A stretch of 64,000 nt of DNA from Strix aluco (Eukaryota > Chordata > Aves > Strigiformes > Strigidae): contig NC_133971.1 in NCBI RefSeq assembly GCF_031877795.1, forward strand, positions 62,184,463-62,248,462, written 5' to 3'. Below are positions 47,501-58,870 of this stretch, piece after piece; position 1 is the stretch's first letter; every line of letters begins with the position of its first letter. The position numbers were made by a program, and so were the translations under genes. Under the pieces are notes generated by a model. The model worked only from the letters and a program-made list of their open reading frames with translations. It ran no database searches and was not told where the DNA came from.

Positions 47501-50500
47501 GGCCTCCTCCTACCAAAAACTATGCAGCTGATGTTCCTGGGAAATTACAGGGATCAGTGTATCTGGAAGTGCGAAGAATCCTTCGCCCTAGGGCTTCACC
47601 CTCGAAAATCCCCCTTCCATGACCATGTTGCCTTCCCTATCAGGCAAACAAAAGGCTACTGGGGTAAAGAGACTGTTGGGTTGATCCTGTATTGCAGTAG
47701 TAATGTTTATATTTGCTTCTGAAAAGCAGGCCCTTGCTTTGTTAGTGTTTGCTCTCTTATAAATTAGAAGTCATTCTTTTGCCTCCATGCAGTTCATTCT
47801 GCTATTTGTAGAATGCTTTCAGGAGCCCAGGCGAAAGGGTATTCTAGATGCATGAATTATTACTATTAGTATTGAGCACAGTTGTTTTGTTGAGGCCTTT
47901 ATTCTAGCTGAAAATTGGTTTGACTGAAAGGAAACATATTTTTGCAAGAAAACTATAGCGGTGGAAACTGTTTTTAACTCTGAGTAGCAAAGAAAGCCAA
48001 CTACTTTTCTTTTAAAAAATGGATTTTATTCTGTGAAATTTATCTTCCCCTTTATTTTAATTAGAAGTATTACTATTTATGGAAAACTGATGTTTAATTC
48101 ATCATGGAAAAATGGTAAAAACCTTAAATAAAAAGAATAGTTTTGGGGAAAAAGTAATTTTCCCAGTTGCATTCTACCCATTTGCTTAGTATTGACAGAA
48201 AATTTTCTTTGAAGCTGTCATCTCATTCAGAGAGCAGACTTTGAGGTTAATGAAAATTTTCAGCAAAGACCTGCTCTGTGTGTAAAATGCATCCATCTTT
48301 TTTTTTTTTTTTTCAAGCCAAATAGTTTTTTGAAAGAATCATCATACTGCAGCTAGAAATTTTCTGTGATAATACAGTATTTTGAAATCTTTGGTAGTGG
48401 AGAGAAAGTTTCTTACCTTTTCAGGTTGTGGTCATGTGCTAATATTACTGATGACTTGCCTTGATTGTTTAGGTTTCAGGTAAGAGTTTTATTTCTATAC
48501 TCTGGTCATAAAAGAGGTTTTGTTATTTTCTGATGTAAGCCACATTAAAATAAGTATTGTTCTAATGTTGGAGGGCCTCAAAAAGCTTCAGGCTGAAGAA
48601 GAAAAAAAGAATGGTTTAGTCTTATTTACACCAGTCCTGTCCCTTTTCCTTTCCAATGTTAAGCTGATGCTAAAAGTACCTGCTTAAGCCTATCCCATAG
48701 TGCTATTAATAGTGAGGGAGTATTGATTTTTTTTTAATTGTACAAACTCATGCCATTCTACTTCTTATTTTATAAGAACAGAGCATCTCAAGCAAGTGGC
48801 AAAAGCATTTGTTTACCTGCTTTGCGGTTGGTGTTATGGAAACATAAACACTGTTGAAAGACAAAGCAAAATGGGAAAAGTGTTGAAACTGGCATGGATG
48901 CAGTGTTAAGCTTCCACCTTGATACCGAAGTCTCAGCAACCAGAAGAAACATCTGCAGCAGAGGAAGGTGAGTTTTCTTATTCTCTGGTCTGTAGTGCCC
49001 CACTCAAGAGTATTACCTGATGGTTGTCAAGACTGTGACTTGTGTGATACGGACAGCTATTAAACATGGGAATCATCTTCCTATGGAGTCAGGACTGGGA
49101 GCTGTGTTTAGCTTTAGCTGAACATGAAGGTCGGCCTGGATATGAACAGTGAAAAGCCATGGGTCACCCTCCATGGCTCTCTTGGATCTGATTAAAGTAC
49201 CTTACCTCATGTTATATTTATCTTGTTATGTTTATCAAATCTGAACTAGAAGAGTGCTACAAACCTCTCTTTTACCTGCCTGGTGTTATTTTGCCTCATA
49301 TTATTACGACTGGTTAGTAAGCGGCAGAAATTTTGCTGCTTAGTGTGCTACTTTTCACACAAAAGTATGCTTTTTCATACAGCAAATAAATTCAGGACTG
49401 TTCAGCACAAAATGGGTGGGTTAGGCACCTCCAGTGTAATCTGTGAAATAGCCTGAATGCTTGTGTTGAACTGTCTGGAGAGCTTGACGTGAACAGTTTT
49501 GCTATTATTCCCAAAGGTCTTTGCCAAAGGAATTACAGATAAACAATGAGAAAGCTTAGGTCGAAAATCTCCTTTGGTATGATCATCACCAATTGTGATG
49601 GCATTCCCATAGCAAAAAAAAATTGTCCCCATGTGCCCCAAAAACATTTAAGATGTGTTACAACTACCAAGATCAAAAAATGCAGATCCTGTTTCCAGCA
49701 CTGTTTGATTAGGCATTGGCAGTGGACTGAAAGCTCTAGGTACATCTATGCTAATTTAAAGCTTTAGCCCGAACAGTTAACAGAGAATGCCTGAAAAGAT
49801 GCTGAACACATTTAATGTTTTATTCCCCTTGGGTGTACAAATTTCCAAAGCAGCTTTGGTAATGTCGGACTGGAGATTCAGCATTGAGCGTACTGTCTGA
49901 GGGACTGTGTGTCCTTGGCTTGCAGTCAGGTGAGAAGAGGTGCTGGGTTCTGGGTTTGCATGTGCCTCTGCTTTTAGAAATAATTTGGGCAAGTGGAAGG
50001 ACAGTTCTCTGGAACCATTGCAGTCTCTTCTATACGTGCATGTTTGGGCATATTTTAAAGCCTTTATTTCCTCAGCCATGAAATCTTCTTTGAGTGGTTG
50101 CATTCTGTCTTGTAAGCACTCTATTTAGGGATTTTCCAACATGTATTTACAAGCCCATATGGATGTACTGAGGATCCAGCTGGAGAATAGGCCTTGCTGT
50201 AGCAATTCCTGGCTTCACTCTATTGTGAACATCTTGCTACTCATAGGGATTTGGAGAGGGAAGGAGCACAGTGGGAAATGACATCCACAATTCCCAGTGG
50301 CATGGACCAAAGCTGGATGCCTGAGAGTCCTTTAGAAAGTCTTTCTATGGAATGGGCATTCTTAACATTTTCTCTGCTGGTAATAAAGCCATGCTACTTC
50401 CATCAACACATTCAGCTCTTCTCATTTTACCCTCTCTCTCCACTCACTGTCATCATCTAAGACAGTCTTTAACCAAAAATAGATTAAACTAACCTGTTCT

Positions 50501-53500
50501 GTTGTGTATTTGCAGCTTGCCTAGGTAAATGTGTTTCAACTGATGACCTGTAGCTTGTTAAGCCATGCCAATCCTTTGTCCACACTCTGACTGATAAATT
50601 TTTAATTGCCTGCTAAATTAAACTGTTCTTTCCACCTTCCCATGGATGGTTATTTTCTTTTATCTCCTTTTACATTCACATTGCAAAGTAACAATATTGT
50701 AACTATTTTTAAAAAGAATGAAATTTGCCTGTGAGACATTCAATCTTAAGAGCTCTAAGGTGGCATGCAACAGTGTCATCCTGTGAAATACGGGAGAAAG
50801 GTACGAAAGGAATGTGAAGGTAAAGCCATGAGTGTGTAAACACACAACACACTTGATTTAAGAAGGGAGGAGTCATCCTGATGTCAGCTGAGACAGATGT
50901 GAACCTGAAGATCAGTGTGTAGAGTAGAAGTGTACAGGTTTTGTGTGTCTTGGCTAAGGCTCTGATTAAAGAGACCAAGTAAGTCAGTTGCCCAGTATGG
51001 AATGTATTACAGTATCACAGATACACTTGTAATCCTTAATTAAGACAGCAAGGACCAGAATGTGAGAAGTGTTATCCATGTAGTAATACTCCACCTGCAG
51101 TGACAAATACTTGTCTTCCAGTCTTCACCTCCACAATCCAACATTCCCACCCCTCAGAAGCTGAAGTTATGATTTCCAAGGTATGGATTTTGCTGAGAAG
51201 CATGAGAGGTGGTACACATGCCCTCTGAACTGTGTAAGACCTGTGTAGGGGAGAGGCTGAGCCTGAGGTGGTGGAACACACTATTAAGCTGCTCTCTTCA
51301 TTTAGGGAGGTAATGTCCACTCTTGTCTCTGTGGTTCTGGTAGTCCCACCATCCCAATGCCTCAAGGGGAGGAAGAGTCTGCAACTTGATTCCTTGTCTG
51401 AGCAGTGTTTCTCCTTGTGAGTTCCACTGTGCTGCCTGCACACACAGCCTTGATCATGTCTTTTAACTTTCATATTTGAAAATATATGAGGAAAAAAACC
51501 CACTGTCTGGATTGTTTCTAGATTCTCATCTGTTCTGCCTTATTAGTGTGTTTTCTGCCACCATTTGGGGTTTTCCTAGAGTGTTCCCATGGCTCTGAAA
51601 ACACAAGTACTAGCCCAGGCATTTCCACCCTTGTCTAGCCTAAGGGCAGTAGTACTGATAAAGCAGTGTACTCTGAGAAATATTGAGGTATCTCTGTCAG
51701 CCCTGAAAACAGAAACAGAGAGGTCGGTTCAGCTTTTTAACTTGTCTGGCCACAAGCAATCATGAAGGATGTTGCAAACAAGTGGTGGTGGCTATTCATT
51801 GAGCCAAGGGAACCCTGATGTTAAACAGTGTGTGGTATTCAAGATTTAGTGTAGAACGTGAACTAGGCTTTGCCCTAATACTTTTTATATGCAGCAGTCA
51901 TGCTGCCGAAGCACATTCATTAAAATTTCTGTATGTCACATCCCGGAATTCCAACAGGATTTGTAGCTGTTCAGTTTCCTTACTCTTAGCACACATGCTT
52001 TCAGGCTGCGCTTCTGCACAGCCTGAGAGACACCTGCTGGTAAAAGCTACTGCTTTCACCATTTTGCATGAATACTGAATTTGAAACGCAGGCAGTCTAG
52101 AGAGTAATGACAGAGATGGCAGTAATATCACACATGTCAAGCAATTCAGGGTGTAAAGGGTTAACAGAAAACGAGTAAGTACAGAGACAGATAACTAGTC
52201 CAACTTAACCAACTGTCTAGTTGTAGAAACACACTTTTTGCACACACAACTGCTGCCCTGGTTTGAAAGCAAATGGGTCTGTTCAGGCTCATGTTTATGC
52301 AATTAAAAGGTGCTCCTTGACCCATCTGAAAGGGTCATGGGATCTATCAATACATTTTAGGATTTATTGTTTCTTTTGGTAAAAGTAGGGACTGATTTTT
52401 TCTTTTCCAAAACAAAGAAACAGTATTTGCTTTAAAAAGGAGCTGTGCTGGTCCAAATTGGCTGATGACCTAGTCCAAAAGCTGTCAGATTTTTCTTGTC
52501 TTTTCCAAAACTAGGAAAATATGATGACCAAGCTTGGAGGTCCTGTTTCGAGGAACAAAAGCCTTGCATTTCACCTCCTGCACTTAAGTGGTTTGTTACA
52601 TCAACACAAAATAGACAAGATGAAAATGATCAACAGTAAGGTAGATCTAATAGTTGATTTGCATGTTTGTTTAACTGTTACGTCCAAGGAAGAGGTTTGC
52701 ATTAGAATTTAGATTTATATATCATTTAAATTGCATGTAAATATTATATAATTTAAGTTGCTTATAAATTACAATTTATCTTTCACATGGCAGATTTGCT
52801 AGTTATAATTGCGAGTTAAAATATGGTCAACCTGTCTCCAACCATATATGCATGCAAAAGTTCTGTTTCTTTCACTGACATTTGATGGAGGATAGAAATT
52901 TGCACTATCAGAACTAGCTGAAGCATAGCCAGACATCAGAGACATTCTAAAGGACAAGCGTCAGGTCTTTGGAACAATCCCCCACAGCACATTTTCAAAA
53001 CAAGTCTTCTGACAGTGAGTATCTGGATGTGAAAATGGCCCTGTGAAAGCCTGTCTCCAGTAGCCATTTTTGCACTCCCCAAACTGGCAACTTTATATAA
53101 GTAACAGTCACATTCTCTGTGCCTTTCTGTATGTATATAAAATTTGCCATGGTTGAAGCCTGTCTTTTGGGAAGTTCCAGAGGTAATTGCCTGGAGTTGA
53201 TGTACAGGGCTACTGTCAAAAGTATTTCAGCAGCTCCTTGGCCAATTCCATGACAGTAAAATAGCTGACTGCCTTACACATTAGCTGGCCTAACTTAGGA
53301 GGAACAACTCAAAGGTTTTTAAAAGCAAATAATTATCATTCTTCCATTGCTTCCTGCCAGAAAGTTCTTCCGGCCCAAAAGGTTTCAAGGCAATGAGTGA
53401 CTTTATTTTTCTCTGCATCTGTCTCTATTTATAGCTTATGAGTATTGGAAAATATGTGACAAGTAATCGGGAGAGGAATGGATTTTAGGCCGTCAAGCTC

Positions 53501-56500
53501 AAATATTTTGTTCAAGGGAGTTGTTCTTGATGAAAAGGACAGCCTGATGGCAAAGCCTTGAGAGGGAGTTGTGTTAAGCTGTGCTTAAGGTACACAGCTG
53601 AAAAGGGAAAGTGATTAGTTTCAGGAATAAATCTTCAGTGGACACAGAGGGTCCCCCATCACTTCCAAGTGTTCATCTGGAGCCCAGAAGCCTCTCTTGA
53701 AGTTCCCTTTTAGATATGATGAAATTCAGCAGCCTTTGTGGCCAGATCAAGAACTCCTTTTTCCTCATTGCGCATGACAGTAGTTGCAGTGTGAGAAAGT
53801 ATTACTCAGTATCAGTAAGAAATACTCAATTTAATTAAGTACAATTAAAACTGTGTTCCATCGTGGGTTTCTTTCCTCACAACACAGTTTCCCATGGTCA
53901 TTTTACCTGCTGATGGATGACTGAATCCCCAGCTGGAACAGGCTGGCAAAATTAATCCAAAATCCTTGAAGTCAAGGTGATTTAAATGGACAAGAGATCT
54001 TTTCCTAAGGTTTGCAGACATCGGGCACTTGGCCTTCAGACTCTGAGCTGTAAAATCCTTATCTTGGTAAAGTTAGCAGCGTCTTCACTGACTTCAGCAG
54101 AAGCAGGCCTTACATCATTATTGCTCAACTATGATCCTTTGAATCATTTCACTCTCTACGGCATACAGTTATATGTCATGTGATTATTCCACTGCTTGTT
54201 TTTCAGGTTTTCTCTCATTTCCTTCTGCTTTTCTACTAGAAATTATATGTTACCTGCACAGTTTTATATTCCATCAGAGTCTACTTTGAAATGCATTGGT
54301 CTTACTTACAATTTTTAACACTACTCGTTCCTCCTGCTCCTTCTAATTTTCAGTTCCACAATCTGGGCTGGGATGTAAAAACACCTTTCCTAAAAGTGTC
54401 ATAGTACTTCATCTGGGAACTTATTGGAGGTAATGTCCAGTCACAAAATCTCAGTGTAGGTCCAAAGTTGGTCAGAAATTGTATCTGGGAGCTTGATCCC
54501 TTATGGACTTTTATTAATAAAAGAGGTAAAAAGTAGCAAAATATTTAATCTTGGATTATGTTTTACAAATTTTCCTGAGCTATTGTTTTTCAAGTTTGGG
54601 GTTTTGTTCTAAAATCATCTCTCTTCCCTCTTAAAAAGAAGGTGTAAATCAAGGTAAACAAACTTAAAACATGTCTGTGACACAAGGTTCATTTATAATT
54701 CAGCTGACAGGACTGCCTGATCCCAGAGAAGATGGAGAATGGTGAAAGTAACTTTCTACTGCTGTTATGTCACTTTGATTTGCATATGTTCGTGAATGCA
54801 TTCACTTTAGGTACTGGTTGTGCTTCCTGTTAGAGGAGGCTTTGGGTCTGTGTCATTCTCTTTGGAATGGTTGTTCAAGTTGTATCCTGCAAGAGTAAAG
54901 TGTGTATGTGTAATGTATAATATATATGCATGCAAAGAGTATTTGAAATCAAAAAGATATATCCTGTATTCTTTGAAATATCTAAAATACAGGACCAGAT
55001 GATGGTTTCAGCTGCAGTCAGCTGGGTAGATGGTATCAGTAATATATAAATTTGGCCTAATGCCTGTATATTGTGATACTTGATATTTTTGGCAAACTAC
55101 ATAAACAAATTTTGTGGTATTATTCTTGGCAAACAACATGAATACCACTCTTGCTAAACAACATGAATACCACTCTTGCTTTATTCTCTTTGTGTCCACA
55201 AACATTTTATGGCAAGTATTAATAAAATCAATAAAATATGAGACCATGTACACTGCAGAACCCATTAGGTCATGTATTTTGGCACTCTGCTAGGCTGCAA
55301 GGTCTGCCACAAACTTGGTGAGTTGTACTTAATGCTGACAGCATTTCCCATGCAGTATAAGCCAGATATCCTTTCCCTTTGCAAATAGTGGTGTATATTT
55401 GACTTAGTGGGTAGTGATGGTATGGTACACTAGTCCTAGACTTGTTTACCTAACCAAGACCTGTGTGTAAAATTGACATCTGTAAAATTGACACGTTTAA
55501 AATATGCCTTTATTAGGATTTTTAAAGTGCATTTACACCACTGTTGCATTCATGTGCTTTTTTCCCATCCTGCCCTTGCCCACCAGACAAAACTTTCTAC
55601 CTTTTGTAGCAGACCCCAACACCCAAGCGTCTCAAGAACCTAAGGACTTCTGCTGTTACAGCTATGCTAAGAAGTTAACAGTAACAACACCTCTTCTACC
55701 AACCCTTCCTCTTTCACTGTCTCCTTCTGCCCCACTGCTACTGCTGGCTCTGATCAGCATAAAGTACCATCAATTGCCACGAGTAACGGTCTCTTCTTGG
55801 AAGATCTCCCTGGGAAGTCTGAGACTTTGGCTTCTCCATCAGTATTTTGTTTTGCAGATGATGGCTCTGGCATGTGTCATTCAGTTATCAGAGCAGAAGA
55901 CAAGGATTTTTGTGCATGCTGAAGTTCCTTTTGCAGCAATGCCCTTGGGATATGAATAGGAACCTGCCTGCAAGTCTCTTTTGATCCTGAAACTCCCAGT
56001 AACTGATTGATAAATGGGAGGTAGTTACCTTATATCTCTGTGGATATGACACTTGATTCTTAGAAATTACTGTGTACTGGAATTTCAGATGGGCTGCATG
56101 CACAATGTATCTTAGCTTTGGCCTTCTAAGTACCAAGCTTAACGAACCGCTAGTAACCCAGATGATTATTATACTCCATACATGTATTTGGTTGGTTTTC
56201 AGCATTTCTCAGCAATGCTTAGATGTCAAATTTACTGGAATCAGTGGAAGGACTCCATCTAGCAGCTATACCCTAAATCAGTGATGAAGCCAGGAAGTGT
56301 CTACAGATAACCTGATGGCCAGATCAATTCTGCTGTAGGTTACTAACATGATCTTGGACGGACCGCTAATGGACTGAGATACTGTTCAAAAGAAGAAAAA
56401 AAAGGTACAGCCAGAAGTACTTTGATAATGCTTTCTGTTATTAAAATCTTCTTTTTTAATTCACTTTTGTCTATGCTTTCCCTATCAAAAATCAGCATTT

Positions 56501-57440
56501 GCATCTTTATATGTTGGTCACTCCCCACCCACGTAAACGATGTCTGAGAAAACTAACTTAAGACAAAGCTTGAAATGGTTATGAAGGGAACCATAAGATG
56601 CAGTTACCTACAATAATAGGGACTCTGTCTGAGAACTGAGGGTACCATTTTCAGTCCTGCGTTTCCAAGACACTGCTGTGTGGATGCCGTAGGAATTCAA
56701 AAGATACAAGTCTGCATGTACCTGCTGCAGTACTTTGATGTATTTATAATGTTATTCTAGAGTAGCAGCAAGACTCTGACAAATTCTTGTTATTTATAAT
56801 CGGTGCTGGCTGTACCTGGCTGTACATTTTCACCAGAAATCTTGAAGGATATGGAAGATGGAGGACAATATTAGAATGTCTTGCCCCTGCTACTCCCATC
56901 CTTAGGTAATCACCTGGAACTGAGCATCGAAGGAACCCATCTGTTCTGTCTTGCCCGAAGGGGAATTGAGTATAGGTGGGTTATCAGCTCCTTCAGTGCA
57001 TGTAGCAACACGACAGAAATGTTTACATAAATCTTTTTGCACTGGGATGTATCATGACATGGTACAGAATTTTTAAAAGCAACCATGTAATAAAGATCTC
57101 AAAAGATGGATACTATCAGAAATTACTTCTCTTTCATCTGTTGATATTAAGGATATGCTCTAACATGGCAGTTGATTGTCGACAGATTAAAGTGTTGTCC
57201 TGATTTAAAACAAGTGAGACTCTGAAGCACAAATACTTCTCTGTCAGTTCTCTATTTCTGCAATGGTTCTGGATTAAAGCCAAAAAATTAGCTTTGTTTA
57301 AGCCCCCTCTAACAATTGGCAATAGAGTTGGTGGGAAATAACCTAGTTGGCTAAGTGTCCCATGCTGATCTCTTGTCTACTTTGGCTTTGTTTTGCAGAA
57401 TTTGTTTTGACGAATTTTGCACTCTGCTCCCCTGAAAGTC
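44542..57440. other. large intergenic stretch, no gene recognised
   Basis: Thirteen kilobases without a convincing gene. The longest open frame is 151 codons (55504-55959, plus), Leu/Pro/Ser-rich and unlike any family I know. A 25-bp tandem duplication is at 55131-55180. T-runs are at 46782-46792 and 48298-48314. A weak CR1/L3-like trace (KLWNSLPQ) occurs near 47280 but is too short to call. Confidence 0.55.
55131..55180. repeat. 25-bp perfect tandem duplication
   Basis: Two exact copies of a 25-base unit beginning AAACAACATGAATACCACTC, at 55131-55155 and 55156-55180. A diverged relative of the start may lie just upstream at about 55091. Confidence 0.92.
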
Positions 57441-57448
57441 TTTTCTGA

Positions 57449-57793
57449 ATGGCAAATGATCTGCCACAGAATCTTCTTGTGCCCGCAGACAGTACAGATG
57501 GCTTCAGGGCTTTTATTTATTTTGATTCTCAGTACCCTTATTTCTGAAAGACAAACAAATACAAAAAAGTAGACCAAATCAAACTGAAGTATTTAGAGTA
57601 CAACTGGTGCCACCTTGGCCTCTGAATCTATGCTGACCTCATTGTGGACGCTGAAATGAAGGACCCCATGTTTGAAGCCACCCTCAGCAGGACAGAAAAG
57701 CTGCAAAGTCTGACAACTCTGGATGGTGCTGCTGATATTCTTTCGGATAAACTCACTGAACTGGACACCCAGGTGGCTAACACTGAACAGTGA
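57449..57793 (+). pseudogene. possible relic coding frame, origin unknown
   Basis: One plus-strand frame from the ATG at 57449 to the TGA at 57791-57793 (114 codons) is broken only by TGA at 57545-57547 and 57623-57625. Its last 55 codons are open and have protein-like composition, with a heptad-like end (DAEMKDPMFEATLSRTEKLQ, then DKLTELDTQVANTEQ). I do not recognise the family. It lies directly beside a CpG island. It may be a decayed gene or retrocopy, an exon read in part, or chance; the minus strand is also open here. Confidence 0.25.
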
Positions 57794-57989
57794 CCGTGCG
57801 TTTTTGAGATGAGGGGAGGCAGGGGGTGGGGCTGGAAAAACAGAAAGTCTGGCACACATGAAAGCATAGGCCGGTCGTGCAACTTGGTTTTGAAGTTTGG
57901 CCTGGGAACGGAGGAAATCTTCTGGGACACGTGGGGAAGAGGGGATGCCTCCAGCCCCCCACCCCCCCCCGTCTTTCTGCACGGCTGTT

Positions 57990-58740
57990 CCTCGCCACAG
58001 GCCGCACCATACCCGTCCCCACGCGGCCCGCGCCTACCTGCGGCACGCGGAGGCAGCGAGTGTGGCGGGCCCGACGGTGGGCGGGGCCACGGGAGGCGGG
58101 CGCGGGAAAGCGCGCGCGCGGGCGCGCCCCGGCCCGGGCGGCGCCACGTGGCCGCGCCACGGCCGCCGCGCGCCCGCCGGCAGGTGGCGCGCGCTCGCCG
58201 CTGCCGCCGCCCGGCCGGCCCGAGGGCACGACGCCGTCCCGGTGCCGGTGCCGGTGCCGGTCCGCTGGCCGCCCTGCGGGAGGCACCGGGGGCGGGGGCC
58301 GCGGGGAGAGCACTGCTGCCGCGCGCCTCCGCGGCGCTCCAGCGGCGAGCTAGCACGCGCCCCCCGCGCCGCCCCGCCCCGCCCGCTGCCGCTGCCGCGG
58401 CCGCCCCGTGTTGCAAGCGGGAGGAGCCGCGAGCGGCGGGCGCCGCTGCCGCTTTTTCTTGCTGCTCCATCCGTTTGTGCTTCCGCCGCGGCTTTGAGGC
58501 CGGGCGAAGCGCCTCTCGCCGTGTGGTGGCCGAGCACCGGCCGTCTCCTGCCCCGGGGGAGCCTGCATCCCTCCGCGGGGTGCCAGCGTCTCAGCAGTGC
58601 TGCGGCCAGCCACCTGCAGAGCACGTGCTGCGGCACAACCCCACGAGGAGCTGGGAGCTGCCCCCAGGGGCTCTTCCACACGGACATCGCCTCCACCGAA
58701 GACGCGGGCAGTCACCGCCATCCTGGGCTCTGTGGCTGAC
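57990..58740. promoter_or_regulatory. CpG island, probable promoter or non-coding first exon
   Basis: Very high G+C and CpG density, in sharp contrast with flanks on both sides. It contains an E-box CACGTG at 58145-58150 and GCC/CCGGTG simple repeats (58238-58260). Long open frames on both strands are products of composition. A good splice donor exists on the minus strand, CAG|GTAGGC with the exon ending at 58038. A weaker donor exists on the plus strand near 58763 (GTGAGA). It probably starts a transcript, coding or not, whose body I cannot identify in this window. Confidence 0.6.
58238..58260. repeat. CCGGTG hexamer repeat
   Basis: About four tandem units of CCGGTG inside the CpG island, G+C-rich and prone to length change. 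Confidence 0.8.
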
Positions 58741-58870
58741 CAAGTTGTTTGAGGCTCATGTAGTGAGATCTGAGTTTTGGTTGCCCCCTTGGTTTTGTAT
58801 TCTAATAATTTTACTTTTTTTTTTATTTCAGCATAGATCTATTTTCCTTACACTAAGTTGCTTCCCATAG

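Noticed and set aside
55504..55959. 151-codon open frame as a novel gene
   Set aside because: There is no family resemblance, no CpG or promoter context, and no splice or poly(A) support. It is Leu/Pro/Ser-rich and could be chance.
57377..57577. Minus-strand frame with a CTVCGHKK pattern as a zinc finger
   Set aside because: The cysteine and histidine spacing fits no known finger class and the frame is short.
57809..58870. A 353-codon open frame on the plus strand and a 280-codon one on the minus strand
   Set aside because: Both lie in the CpG island, are made largely of Arg, Ala, Gly and Pro, and overlap other open frames in all phases. High G+C removes stop codons, so length is no evidence of coding.
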